Assembly (NCBI GenBank): GCA_907165275.2 | Contig: OU015660.1 | Span: forward strand, 3,722,501 to 3,786,500 | Reading direction: 5' to 3' | Origin: Zygaena filipendulae | Lineage: Eukaryota > Arthropoda > Insecta > Lepidoptera > Zygaenidae | DNA: 64,000 nucleotides | In this document: positions 1-12,031 of the stretch, in pieces | How positions within the stretch are numbered: the first letter of the stretch is position 1 | How the letters are laid out: every line of letters starts with the position of its first letter | Notes under the pieces: model-generated | Seen by the model: the letters and a program-made list of their open reading frames with translations, nothing else | Told to the model about the DNA's origin: nothing | Database searches by the model: none | Made by a program: the position numbers and the translations under genes

Positions 1-172
1 ATAATAATAACGCTTGGTTGAGGCCCGCATATTACGATAACACCTCCAAGAAGGAGAGAAAAAGAAAGAAAATGGAATAATAATAATAATAAGGTTAGGT
101 TTAGATTTTTTATAATATTTATTATTTTGTAAATTTATACTGTAAAAAAACCTAAATTTAAGATGAATAAAT

Positions 173-430
173 GAATAATAATAATAATTAATAATCCAAA
201 TCACAACACACAGATCTACTTGATACCACAGTAAGCTATAATTAGCTTGTGTCGTGGAAACCAAGCTAACGTACATACTACATAGAATTACTTATATATT
301 ATACTATAGATATATATACACACCCAGACTGGAAAATAGAACCCTATGTTCATCACACAAAGTCCACCCCCACCGGGAATCGAACCCGGAACCCCTTGAT
401 TATCGTGACCTCTGCGCCAATCGGGTCGTC
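173..430 (-). mobile_element. tRNA-type SINE, copy 1
   Basis: Read on the minus strand it starts GACGACCCGATTGGCG, carries a B-box-like GGTTCGATTCCCGG, and ends about 245 bp later in an AAT/TTA-rich tail. The same body (CACACCCAGACTGGAAA, then GATCTGTGTGTTGTG before the tail on the opposite reading) recurs at 32655-32993 and 62740-63016, defining a dispersed family. Confidence 0.75.
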
Positions 431-494
431 GTTATGACATTTATGTTTACTCTGACAGTGATTCTGGGAGTTCACTAGATATATTAAAAGTACT

Positions 495-675
495 ACTTAC
501 TGAAATGCGAAAGTGACTTTGTTCGTTTATTTGTTACGTTTTCAAGCCATAACGGCTTAATCGATTATCATGAAATTCTGCGTACACGTTGTCATGGGTA
601 GACAGTATCTGATATCCTGGAATCCCTGTAGGGACTCTGAAATTAACGTGGGTGAAACCGCGGGGAACAGCAGTT
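495..675 (+). mobile_element. Helitron-like element, short type
   Basis: Carries the family body (GTTTATTTGTTACG, AACGGCTTAATCGATTATCATG) and the 3' module GTGGGTGAAACCGCGGGGA. The terminal CTAG has decayed. Confidence 0.6.
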
Positions 676-1041
676 ATATTATGTAAACTCGTAAATTGAA
701 ATTTTAAATAAAAATGAATGTGAAATTTTAAAATTGATGAAAAAAGTTTTATTTACGCTGTAAAGACATTACGAAAGCAATCCGTGTCTTATTTGAGTTA
801 AAAAAAGTTTTGATGAGTTTCTGTGGGTGCCGGTGTATAAGTACATTCATCTTGTCTGTCCTTATAGACCATACAACAAAGTCTGAGAAATAATAATTTT
901 CAGATGGAAAATGGGTTTACGTTAAATTGATAGATTAAGTAGGTACATCACAATACATATACCTACCTACATTACATACAAACTTCAGATACCGTGCATC
1001 ATGATAACCTAACTTTTGGTTAAAAAATCATCTCTTCCACA

Positions 1042-1151
1042 GAGCAAATAAATTAACTATAGAGGACATGAAGGGCAGGCGCGCCACCGTTGCAAAGGAA
1101 GCTAGAGCAAATGCTCTAACTTGTCCAAAACTTCTTTTGCTGCCATCCCAA
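1042..1151 (+). other. Exon-like stretch, unassigned
   Basis: Bounded by ATCTCTTCCACAG and GTATGT, both good splice signals, with an open frame that includes LTIEDMKGRRATVAKEARAN and higher GC than its surroundings. The antisense frame is open for 91 codons across the same block. No neighbouring exons were found, and the product is not recognised. It could equally be part of an old repeat. Confidence 0.15.
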
Positions 1152-1717
1152 GTATGTTTACCACAATATTCCCAAAACTGAGAATTTTGAATACAGTGAC
1201 TAAGAAAAAACATAACCATACAGCGTTTAATACATTTCTTTACGTTATTGAATGTTTTAGTGTGTGATAAATAGTTTTGTGTGCGAAAATCACCCGGCGA
1301 CACTGGTTTTCATCTGTTTTCATACTAAACTAAGTTGATGTCCCGTCTATCTGTTATTTTCTGTTCTGTGATCTCTCCAGTACTGGATATCTATACCTAT
1401 TATAAGGTGTTAATATCTCAAACTGGGGGCCGATCGCGCTACATCTTAACGACATCGACATTATCAAAAAAAAAACTTTAAAACGTCAAATATTAAATTT
1501 ATATTTTAAACAATTTCGTATCGTGCTCATTATTTTAACTTACGCCGAAAGAATCAGGTTCGATCGCGTTAATTTTTAACGATATCACCAAGAGACAAAA
1601 GCGCGAAATATCACATATTTGTTTTTAATTTAGATCCAGCTGCTCTCGTACAAGTTCGTTCAATGGTTAACCAATATCACAGGTAGGTAATATACCTAAT
1701 AGGTACTATACTCCAAC

Positions 1718-2355
1718 ATTATCTTCCAAATAAAAACCGACTTCCAAAAACACAAAACTAAAAAGGTAAAAATAACATAATACCGATTTAATTCAAAAGA
1801 AGAAAGAGCTTGTCACCGACTTCAAACCGATCAGTGGTAGCACAAACCAATATCTAATAATATTACTACGTGTATGTATTTATGTCTTTTGAATTAAATC
1901 GGTATTTAGTTATTTTTAGCTTTTTAGTTTTGTGTTTTTGGAATTCGGTTTTTATTTTTTGTTAAAATTTAGTTTATTTCTCGCTTTTCAGTGGGTTGGT
2001 TTGTAATTTATTTAAGTTACAATAGCCTAATGTCAGCTGCTCATCACCTTTTACAAAATATTGCTTTTCCCGATGCAGGGACGTAAATTTTTGAGGAATT
2101 CTCCTGGTACTTCACCATCAGTTCCACTTCACATATACATTGTGACGAGCATAAATTGTTTAGAAAACACATTAAAGTTAACGAATCGGAATCTGTGAAA
2201 TACCTATTATTGTACCTAAGTTGCAGCATACCCTTTCAAACGGTTAAATAATTATCAAAATCGGTTCACGCAGTCAAGAGATATGAGCTAACAAACATAA
2301 AAAAAAACATACGCGTCGAATTGAGAATCTCCTCCTTTTTGGGAAGTCGGTTAAT
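1718..2355 (+). mobile_element. Dispersed element with internal inverted arms, copy 1
   Basis: Two arms read AAAAACCGACTTCCAAAAAC near 1735 and its complement near 1940, each continuing into ATACCGATTTAAT. They surround a 70-bp centre with TGTCACCGACTTCAAACCG. The element continues into sequence shared with the inverted copy at 11390-12030. It ends near 2355 in GAATTGAGAATCTCCTCC...AAGTCGGTTAA, a 3' end I know from lepidopteran retroposons. The class is not settled. Confidence 0.6.
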
Positions 2356-2410
2356 AAGAGTTGAATCGTCATCTTTAAGAGTTCAAATGTAAAGGTGGAT
2401 AATTAATCTA

Positions 2411-2649
2411 GCCGCCGCACTCAGAGTCGATTTTAATGATTACTTAGTTAAGTATAGATTTTTAAAACAAAACTGTCGCAATCAGACAAGTTTAATAAAT
2501 TAATGTTAATTGCCATTTAACTAATTAAGTTACATCTCATTAAATGCCAATTAACATTAATTTACTGAACGTCTCTGATTGCGGCAATTTTGTTTTAAAA
2601 ATCTATACTTAACTAAGTAATCATTAAAGTCGACTCTGAGTGCGGCGGT
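2411..2649. repeat. Near full-length inverted repeat (foldback MITE)
   Basis: The two halves (2411-2520 and about 2535-2649) are inverted copies over roughly 110 bp with about 90% identity by eye, separated by about 15 bp. The ends read CCGCCGCACTCAGAGTCGA and its complement. Confidence 0.85.
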
Positions 2650-5212
2650 AGGATAAAATTGGTTTAATGCCCGATTTATAACTTTGATTTTCACTTCGGT
2701 TACGAAGAAGTAAAACGTAAAGTGATAGCGTATTGTAACAGTGATAACCAAAACAATTAAATATTGCCAAAACAAGATGACAACCGGAATGCTATCATGA
2801 CAATCGGATGATTTTCATGAAAACAATGAAAACAATTTTCTCGAGAATTAACTACAGGGACTAAAAATAATTAATCAAAGTCAATTATATATATAACGCT
2901 ATAGAAAACTGAATTTTGTTGTAGCGTTGATTAATTTTCATTATTTTGAGCCCAAACAAAGCGGCGGCCCTACGAAAAAACAAAGTAATTGCAGTGGAAC
3001 AAATTTTGCAGGTGGAGCAAAAAACCAAAAATCTCTTTATTTAAAACTCAAATCTTTCATAGTTGAACGATTTTCTTAATTTTAATTTCTCTAAGATTAA
3101 AGCCGTTTTGATACTTTTGATTGGTTTTTGCAGCTGAATAAATTTAACAGGTGGGCAAGAAACCGAAATCGCTTAATTTAAAACAAATCTTCCATAGCTT
3201 AATGATTTTCTTAATTTTAACTTCTCTAAGACTAAAGCCTTTTTGATGGTTGCGAGTACGTAGCCAGGTCCGTTAGGCGTGGTTAGGCTTAAAGTTCGTC
3301 CGTTAGGCTTAAAGAGGCAAAAATAAAAATAAAACTCATTTCGAAAAAAAATTCAGTTGCTTTGTGTTTCCGTAGAGCAGCCGAACGGCATGATAGCGAG
3401 CGAGCGCAACCCCGACTAATTGCCGCGTCGATCCAGCCGTATCCGCAAGTTAATCTCGGCAATGATCTGTTTAGATCACACAAACGTCACGGGGACGGAT
3501 TTGTGATCACGCGACAAGCATTCCACTCCACAGATATACCAATAGATATAGAATAGATCAGGCAAGTTTTGCCTTCAATGGGCATAATGACGGGGTATAA
3601 AAATCATAATTCTATTTAGTCAGTTAGATAGTAAAAAAAGTATATAGTGTACCTAGGCCTAACGTCACACCGCACACGGTATATTCGGATCACGGATCAA
3701 TGTATCGCCGTTATTTGTGGGCGTCCAAGCAAAATTCCAGTAGTGCTAGATTCAGTATCTTGGTCAAATGATAGTAAGGATTGAAAAAATATTCAAAAAG
3801 TAGCACACATTTTTTTTTATCGGACATATGAAGTTGAAATTCTGAAAAACTTTGATTTGAGAAAAAGCTTTATCATCAAAATTTGAGTGAAAAGAAAAAA
3901 CACTTCTACTTGCTTGTTACATAGGTTTTTATATATTATTTTAGATTGAGATATACAAATGAAATTGCGGATAATGGGCTAGTTGACTAATTTTTTTTTG
4001 CCCGGTTTGTAGTTTGTGTAAATATCGGACACGTATTTTTCCTTTTTTTACGTAATCGGAAATAATCACGAACATACAAACATAAAAACTTACTAAAAGA
4101 AAAAAATACTTTGAATTCGGTTAAAATGGTTTTGTTGGAACCTTATAGTAAATCTCTTCAACAGAATTTATGGATGGCGTTATCTACTTAATTTAAATCG
4201 TGGCGCACTTAGTTTTGTATAATTTTATGCCATTTATGCAATATTTTACATCTGCGTCTCACTGGCATGTGGTTGCGTTTGAGTTCCGCAAATAATGACG
4301 CAACACACTACTCGTTGCCTGCTGTCCCGCTTTAATTTCGGTTTTCCATCGGAACCCATAATAAAAGTTAAAAGTACGTCACGTACCTATTCTGTCTTAA
4401 TGGAGGGGTATAATGTCTTTCTCTTTCTATTTATGATATGAGTTATTGACGGTTTCCTACTTAAATATAGGTAAGGTGTTCCAAAAGAAAGTTTTAATTA
4501 AAACTTTAAATATAAACATTTCAATATATTTAAAGTTGAAATCACAACTTTGTTTTCAAACACCATGAATAAGAATAAAAAGTAACATAAATTTTACTAT
4601 AGTTTTTTATATGTATTGTAAATTTACATAAAATTTATAGTGCCGCTTATAAACGAAATATTAGGGTTTAACCCTAAGCTTGAATGTCGAGTAGCGCTAC
4701 AGTTCACAACACAGAGGCACAGATAGGTATGTGCTATACGGACTATCGCACATACGTATAGGTACCATACACTCGGTCAGGGCGAGTAATGCCCTCTAAT
4801 CTGGGTTATTTTTTTTCAAAGGGGAAATTCACGTTTTGAAACCGGATTTTGTTCATGGCCTTTTTGTTAACTGTTCTAACGTATTTCCTTTTAAAAGAGT
4901 TTCCTTTAAATTCTTTTACATGCAGATTTAAATAGGTTTAGGTTAAATTTTTTTAAAATAGCTTTTTAAAATCTTTTTCTTTATTATCATTCACAATTTT
5001 GTTTGCTGCCGGTTAGCAATTTTATGAATATACTTTACCTTATAATACGTACCTATACGTTGACTAAAACTGAAAAGTTTTACGTTTTGCGTCTCAGTCA
5101 ACTCTCAATATCACACTCTCAGATTGTATAATACAATATGTAATTATGTCTAAGTAAATAAATAAACTAATGGTTTTAAATCTCAAAGTAAAGAAAACAA
5201 AAAAGAGGTAAA
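2650..5212. other. No gene seen; AT-rich with decayed repeats
   Basis: Apart from the 3271-3410 repeat, the stretch near 3705-3765 (ATTTGTGGGCGTCCAAGCAAAA) looks like a decayed inverted copy of the MITE found at 35570-35812 and 48131-48365. No splice-bounded open frames stood out. Confidence 0.4.
3271..3410 (+). repeat. Dispersed repeat, shared with 30400-30545
   Basis: Both sites contain CATTTCGAAAAA followed by TTTCCGTAGAGCAGCCG at matching spacing. The class is unknown. Confidence 0.45.
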
Positions 5213-5459
5213 TTATATATACATATAAAATGCTTTGTCCTGAATGACTGACTGATGGATCAATGCACGGCCTATAAACCGCTGATCATAGAGATCTGAA
5301 ACTTGGAGGGTGTGTCCTTTGTATATGACGTATAGGCATCCGAAAACGAAGATTTTTTGAAAATTCAACCCCTGGGTGAAAAGGGGTTGCAAAGTTGGCA
5401 TGGAACAATTCTGCGGAAACTCTGAAATTATCGCGAGCGAAACCGCGCGGGACAGCTAG
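5213..5459 (+). mobile_element. Helitron-like element, distinct 5' body
   Basis: A body not seen elsewhere in the window (GATCATAGAGATCTGAAAC, GTGTGTCCTTTGTATATGAC) is joined to the common 3' module ending CGCGCGGGACAGCTAG, followed by T. Confidence 0.6.
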
Positions 5460-5629
5460 TGAAATAATAAAACGAATACCTAATCATAGTTATAGTAAAA
5501 AAATAATGTGTAACTCCGAAATATACAGCGGTTAGTATTCATCGCATGAATTTGAACTTCTATTTCAACACGTTGTGTCAGAAGTTAGAACGCAATAATA
5601 CATATTTTACGATCCATTTCCCGTGGCCA

Positions 5630-5770
5630 CGGTCGGCCCGGGGATAGTGCTAGTCAGCGGAGGAAGCGGTGCGGCGGCGGCGGGGTCAATGCATTCATGC
5701 CGAGCGGTGGCACCTCCTAGCTGTATATGTACAGGTAATTTTCAGGGCGAGCTGTGGACGACACACGGCC
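5630..5770. other. GC-rich block, unassigned
   Basis: CpG-rich sequence with a run of GCGGCGGCGGCGG near 5670, in an otherwise AT-rich region. TACAG|GTAATT near 5731 resembles a splice donor. Short open frames exist on both strands, none convincing. Could be an untranslated first exon or an old repeat. Confidence 0.25.
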
Positions 5771-5963
5771 ATTGAGGGGATTGCGATATTTGCCACAACG
5801 CAAATACCTACGGCTGCATTTTCCGTGGTATCTAAAATAGCTCCCTGTTTTTATTAAAGATACTAGAGGAAAATATGGAAATTGCCTATTTTTTTTTGTA
5901 TAAAGTGATATGAAATTAGTCGTTACACACTTGTGGAGTCATGTAGGTAGGTACCTACATATA

Positions 5964-6275
5964 TCTATACTATAATAAAAGAGTAGAATCCGCGATACTG
6001 TACATTGAATATTTGAACAAAAATAGAGAGGGAACGATAAACGAAGAGTAACCAACCATAAAAAAGGGGTTTTCAAAAATCTTTTCTGTATGTCTGTCTG
6101 TCTGTCTGTTCGCGATAATCTCTGAATCTACTGAACGGATTGTCATGCAGTTTTCACAGGTAGATTAAGCTTAGCCTGGAGCTACATAGGCTTTATTTCA
6201 TTGAAATCGGATGCCTGGAAAAAAGTTGTTGTATTAAAAACCTTTCGCGCGAGTGAAACCGCGGGGCACAGTTAG
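5964..6275 (+). mobile_element. Helitron-like element, 312-bp type
   Basis: Starts TCTATACTATAATAAAAG preceded by A, and ends with the hairpin module and GTTAG (from CTAG) before T. The body has (CTGT)n and GATTGTCATGCAGTTTTCAC. The same type occurs at 8511, 23111, 34578 and 36709. Confidence 0.75.
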
Positions 6276-6450
6276 TCCATAATATTGTGAATGCGAATGT
6301 GAGTTTGTTTGTTACGCTTTCACACTTTAACTACTTAACCGAATCATTAAATTTTGCATAGACGTTGTCACGGGTGCAGGGAGAGGACAGGGGGAATATT
6401 TATCCCGGAATTCCCGCAGGAACTTCAAAATTTGACGCCGGTGAAACTGA
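6276..6450 (+). mobile_element. Helitron-like element, short type, abutting the previous one
   Basis: Begins TCCATAATATTGTGAATGCG exactly where the preceding copy ends. The 3' module GGAATTCCCGCAGG is present, but the hairpin has decayed (CGCCGGTGAAACTG). Confidence 0.6.
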
Positions 6451-8510
6451 CACCTTTTTATTTTCTGATCTTATGTTCATATATTATAGAGGATAAGTAA
6501 AATTTTTAGATTTCTATGTCACTCAGGACTATCGTAGCTATAAGTGAAATAATTTTCAAACTCGGTTCAGTAGATCCAGAAATTACCCCCGACAACGTCA
6601 CAAACTCACAAACTTTAGCTCTTTATAATAAGTCAAACTGTAAGTAGATCAAATAAGTTTTCTCGACGATGAAAATTTTCTATGATTTCTTTTATTTCTG
6701 TTATTTTTATTTTAATTATTTACTTAAAAGTAAGATACATAAAAATTATTGAATATTTTATGGTGTGATAAATGAAAAAGCATCAGTAATGTACCTAATT
6801 AATGTAATTATAATAACATCGACCGCCAAAGCATTACCATCTGGTTGGAACATCAAACTTCATAAGTTAATCCAGTTGAATCAGTGGTAACAATTAATTT
6901 ATCCGGTTACAAAGATGAAAGCAGACTCGTAATCTGGGCTCCCTCATCGGTTATTATCCTTAGCTGAATTAACAGTTGCGTTTATTCTTAGCAATAACGG
7001 TGGCTGCGAAGCCAGTGATCCATTCGCTTTAATGCAGCGCTTTGGTGCCGCGGGCGCTCCAAGAACTTTTCGTACGATACAAATTAGCCGCTGCTGGAAT
7101 TCACTGTATTTTGCAATATTCACTCGTACAGTCAGTCGATATTTAAACAAGTTTGAGAGACATTGATTCTTATTGGAATCGAAATAAAGTTCAACAACTG
7201 ACACAAATGTTTGCTGCTGACTGTACGTATTCATCCCTTTGACACGCGATATTTTTTTTTTTTCAATATACTATTTGAAATATCTTGTAGTAATGTTCAA
7301 AAGTTTAAAATAAAATTTCCATTTGAACTTTAAATATCTGTATTTAAAATTTCAATTTAAACTTACTTTTCTCCATGTGTTTCTAAGACACACGAAAGAT
7401 TGCGATGAAACTTTGGTTAATTACACACAAATTAACATAATATTAAGTTGAAACCCAGACTACTCATTAGGCACATTTTTACATTTGCGATTCGAATCAA
7501 CATTAAAATTATTTTAGTCTTTATTATATATTCAATAATATAACAAAATTGCTAATTTGTATAAAATAGGATATGTAAACTACTTAAAAAAGCCATTCAC
7601 TAACTTTTAGTGTAGGAAAGAACATTCGCCGTCAAAATCAAAAACTTTTTTCGAAATAATTTTTCAAAAACTACATGACATATTTATTTAAAACATCATT
7701 TCCGTTCCGAAGGGCACACATTTTTCATGACTTATCGTTAAAAAAAATTTACTTCAACAAAAATTCTATATTGAGACATTATACGATATTTATCTTCATT
7801 CTCTGAGTTAAATAGTATGGAGTAGGTTAATTTATTTTTTTCCTAATTTCACTACACATTGAATGTGCTCTACAGTTACAAGCTACAGTTTATAGAACGC
7901 AATTTCCCCATAAATTTCATTTAGAATGCCAATGGACGACATAAGAAATAGCCGTGATATAGGTACGGACATGACATGACGAAGTTATAAGGGTCCATTT
8001 TTGCCATTCAGCTATGGAACCCTAAAAAACCTGTTATTGAAAGTTTTATTCACCTCTGGAAAAAAAAATTAAAAAAAACCCCAAGTAAACCAAATAAATT
8101 CAATGTCATAATTACGTCGGCGTTTTATTCTTTGACTCCGAAGTCCTGTTATTATCCTTCTTACAAGTTGTACTTAATGAGGCCAATTAGGGAGCTGAAT
8201 TGAAGGTTTTACTCAAATATTTTTAAAGTTAACTAAATAAAAAATTCAATAAATTTGAATACCTAATATACCTAGTCTTCGTACATAACTGGTTATAAGT
8301 ATAAGAATGAAAGTTATTCTTTGTAAGAAACTTGTCACGATGGTTTTGTACGCGGTCAAAGGGATCTTTTTCAATTATATGTATGGCTTCTATCGTGATA
8401 TTTTTTTAGAAAACGTCGTTTTATTCGTGTTTTCAGGTAATGATAAATGAGTGTTTTGTACTGCATTTCTACTACAACAGATCGCGCTACGGGCGAAGCT
8501 CGGTCACCCA
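6451..8510. other. No gene seen
   Basis: AT-rich, with only a minus-strand frame of about 96 codons at 6944-7234 that has no splice context or recognisable motif. No repeats shared with the rest of the window were noticed. Confidence 0.35.
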
Positions 8511-8825
8511 GATATTTACTAAATAAAAGAGAAGAATCTGCGATTCTGTACATTGAATTATTTTTAGCAAAAATTGTCAGGGGCAATAAAAGAAGAGTAA
8601 CCAATCCCAAAAAAGAGTTTTTAAAATTTGTTTTCTATCTGTCGGTTTGTCTGGCTGTTCACGATAATCTCCAAATCTACTGGACGGATTGTCATGCGGT
8701 TTTCACAGGAAGATTAAGCTTAGCCTGGAGCTACATATATAGGTTTTGTTGCCTTTAAATTGGATGTCGGGAAAAAAATTGTTATAAAAACGTTTCATGC
8801 GGGTGAAACCGCGGGGCACAGCTAG
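8511..8825 (+). mobile_element. Helitron-like element, 312-bp type
   Basis: Body as at 5964 (AAATAAAAGAGAAGAATC, GATTGTCATGCGGTTTTCAC), ending GTGAAACCGCGGGGCACAGC and TAG, then T. Open frames over it are by-products of the repeat. It is followed at 8890-8923 by CAATAAAGAG and a (TTA)n tract, probably a separate retroposon tail. Confidence 0.75.
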
Positions 8826-8923
8826 TAGTTAATAGGCGAGAGAGGTTTTTTTTGACATTATGTATTATTGTTTATTTTTAAGTGGTGTTCAATAAAGAGT
8901 TTATTATTATTATTATTATTATG

Positions 8924-9983
8924 TAATACGAAAGCCGATATAAGGTAAGGTAAGGCTTCTTTTTTGGGTAATAAAATTATTATCTAAGCACACATTAGTG
9001 TATTTGACAAATAAACAAAAATAAGATTAATGTTATGTATTTCAAAAAAAGTTTTTCCTTTTATAGCTAAATAAAAGGTTTTTAAATATTCCATATTATA
9101 TTTATATTGGTATAAATTTGAACTGAATTTTCCTGTATCGTGTATCTTTCAAATAAATAAACAAATTCCATTGGGTACTTACCTGTATTTACAGGGAAAT
9201 TTCTATAAATAAATAAATAAATAAACTCTCTGTAATATTTTCATTTAAATACAGTCTTCAAATATTTGTAAAAAATAAAGGTCATTTGAGTGGATTGTTC
9301 TTTAAGTAAATTGTTTATTTCCCTCAGATAAATATTGTGATATACCTACTTATCAAATAGAAAAATAGTTCATATTTTATTCTGTAAGTATTGATAGTTA
9401 ATTTTTAAAGAATTTATACTCACGTAGCTCTCTCCTCCTAACCCGCGGTCAAGTATACAGTAATAGACAAGATATTCCTGCTTGGTCTCGAAACGTTGCC
9501 TTGGAAGACATTCTTGAAAACTATGGGGTATGTCGAAATGACGGCCCGGCGCTGTTCTAAAATTGTTAATTTCACGGCCGCTTAAGTTAATGAACTACAA
9601 TGACAGGGGTCCATCGTTACGGCCATTACATAGTCTGTGTATATGTATATAGGTGTAAGAATCAGGCGGTTTTTGTTTGTTAAACTCTATGTTTTAGGAA
9701 TCTAATTAAAAAAAAAATATTTTGTGAAAGTGCAAAGGGAAAAAGAAAACAAAAAATAAAAATTACAGAGATGTGCACTATAGCGTAAGACGCGAAATTT
9801 TTAATAAAAACATACAATGGTACTATATAAAAACCTGTTACAGAAAAATATACATGTCAGTGATTTCAAAATAAATAAATTATGCCTTCTTTTTGTCCAA
9901 TTTTTTCACTGTGCCTTAAAAAGGAGACTATGGTTTTCTTTCACAATTCTATAATGGAAATGCGATAATAAAAATTTAGATAA
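8924..9983. other. No gene seen
   Basis: AT-rich, with (AAAT)n near 9207-9226. Nothing coding recognised. Confidence 0.35.
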
Positions 9984-10360
9984 TATAGGAAAGGAATAAA
10001 AACAGTAACAGTAGAAATTCCTAAGCGTTAATAAAAAAAAAATACTATAGGAAAGGAATAAAAACAGTTACAGAAGACATCCTTAAGCGTTAATAAAAAT
10101 TTAGATACTATAGGAAAGGAATAAAAACAGTAACAGTAGACATTCCTAAGCGTTAATAAAAAAAATTAAAATACTATAGGAAAGGAATAAAAACAGTTAC
10201 AGAAGACATCCTTAAGCGTTAATAAAAATTTAGATACTATAGGAAAGGAATAAAAACAGTAACAGTAGACATTCCTAAGCGTTAATAAAAAAAATTAAAA
10301 TACTATAGGAAAGGAATAAAAACAGTTACAGAAGACATCCCTAAGCGTTAATAATACCTA
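9984..10360 (+). repeat. Tandem repeat array, six units, dimeric order
   Basis: TATAGGAAAGGAATAAAAAC recurs at 9984, 10046, 10109, 10175, 10238 and 10304 (steps of 62, 63, 66, 63, 66 bp). Units alternate between GTAACAGTAGA...ATTCC and GTTACAGAAGA...ATCC versions, so the real period is a dimer of about 125-129 bp. Confidence 0.9.
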
Positions 10361-10373
10361 ATTAAAAAGCTGT

Positions 10374-10670
10374 GCTCCGCGGTTTCATTCGCGTCAGTTT
10401 TGGAATTTCGGCAAGAACACTCTAACTCTACTCGACTTCTTATAACATTAGCTGATTAGCAGTGAAAGTCCCGTCAAAATCAGTCCAATCGTTTCGGAGA
10501 GAACTCGCGTGAGTTTCGGAATTCCCGCAGGAACTCCAAACTTCTTTCATAAAAACCTTCTCCTTATAATAATAACAAACAAAAAGAATTAACAAAATTG
10601 GTCCAGCCGTTTGTGATGCCGTGACCAAGGGAAATGGGGATTCATTTTTATATCTATAAATGACATTGTT
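10374..10670 (-). mobile_element. Helitron-like element, third body type
   Basis: The 3' module lies at 10374-10400 (GCTCCGCGGTTTCATTCGCG), with the body marker AGCTGATTAGCAGTGAAAGT. The same type is at 37220, 48673 and 58249 (minus) and 21151 (plus). Confidence 0.65.
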
Positions 10671-10679
10671 TTAAATACT

Positions 10680-11389
10680 CAAATAAGATTGTTGGTCATG
10701 ATGATGCCATTTTTTTTCTTTGTTTAACCTTTAAAAAAGGTTATCCTAATATACTTACATCATACACACAACATTTCTATAATAAAATCATATTAATTTA
10801 TTATGTCAATCAATGTGGTAAAAAAATAAAAAAAAAAAACAAAAATGAGTAGGTAAGTGTAGATAAATTAAAATAAAATCAATTAGGTACGTACAATTAA
10901 CCATGATGAAAATAAATGAAACATAGAATTATAATAATATATAAGTACATAGGTATAAAGAAGTAATCAAATCGATGGGTGCCGGGAACAAAACCACAAT
11001 AGCCATAGTTACAGTTTTCCGATTAAGCCGTTTTCGTAATCTATGGACCCCAATACACCTACTGATTTTTTTTCAGAATTTTAGGATGAAAACTGGCTGA
11101 TTTAGCGAAAGCACTATGGGTATTGCCTCGTTATTCTTCGTTCATCATTCGAATTTTGTTTATCGGAATAATCGAACTATGTGTAGTGAAAAAAGTATTT
11201 TTCAACCTAATACAAGTAACGGCCTTTGGGGCTTTGTTCCCCGAAATAATCTTTGTATGCCGATACACAATAAACATTGCTGTACAAATATTTTAAACTT
11301 TCACTATAATATTGACAGTAATTATGGTTTTCTTCCTTAAAATAAAATTACATCAGTAATTTTTATTCTAAAAAAATTATGAAATAAAA
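10680..11389. other. No gene seen
   Basis: AT-rich. A plus-strand frame at 11116-11340 has no splice context or known motif. Confidence 0.3.
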
Positions 11390-12030
11390 CATATTTCAAC
11401 AGGTATTTCACAGGTTCCGATTCGTTAATTTTAATGTTTTTTCTAAACAATTTATGTTCATCACTATGTATGTGGTGAAGTGAAACTGATGGTGAAGTAC
11501 CAGGAGAACTCCTCATAAATTAACGTCCCTGCATCGGGAATAGCAATATTTACTAAAAGGTGATGAGCAGTTGACATTAGGCTATTGTAACTTAGATAAA
11601 TTACAAACCAACCCACTGAAAAGCGAGAAATAAACAAAATTTTAACAAAAAAATAAAAACCGACTTCCAAAAACACAAAACTAAAAAGCTAAAAATAATA
11701 AAATACCGATTTAATCCAAAAGACAAAAATACACGTAATATTATTATTGGTTTGTGCTACTACTGATCGGTTTGAAGTTGGTGACAAGCCAAATATGGAG
11801 AAGATGTTTCTAAGTCCACTCTCGCCACGAGCTCGTCGTGAGAAGAGCAACCCAAGTGGGTAGACACAAGCGGGCTTGGCACCGAATTCAAAACAATCAG
11901 TATCAGTAGTAGCACACACCAATAATACTATTACGTATATTTTTGTCTTTTGGATTAAATCGGTATTTTGTTATTTTTAGTTTTTTAGTTTTCTGTTTTT
12001 GGAAGTCGGTTTTTAATTTTACGTTAAAAT
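11390..12030 (-). mobile_element. Dispersed element with internal inverted arms, copy 2
   Basis: Runs in the opposite direction to 1718-2355, with the same order of blocks: the flank with CTGCATCGGGAATAGCAATA, then the two arms around CCGACTTCCAAAAACAC (near 11660 and 12000). The centre between the arms is longer than in copy 1 and holds an extra CG-rich piece (GCCACGAGCTCGTCGTGAG). Arm identity remains high. Confidence 0.6.
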
Positions 12031-12031
12031 T

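Noticed and set aside
8447..8758. 103-codon frame
   Set aside because: Lies across a Helitron-like element. Frames in the other copies are not conserved.
9984..10360. CRISPR-like regular spacing
   Set aside because: The whole 62-66 bp unit is repeated, including the supposed spacers, and the context is eukaryotic. It is a satellite-type tandem array.
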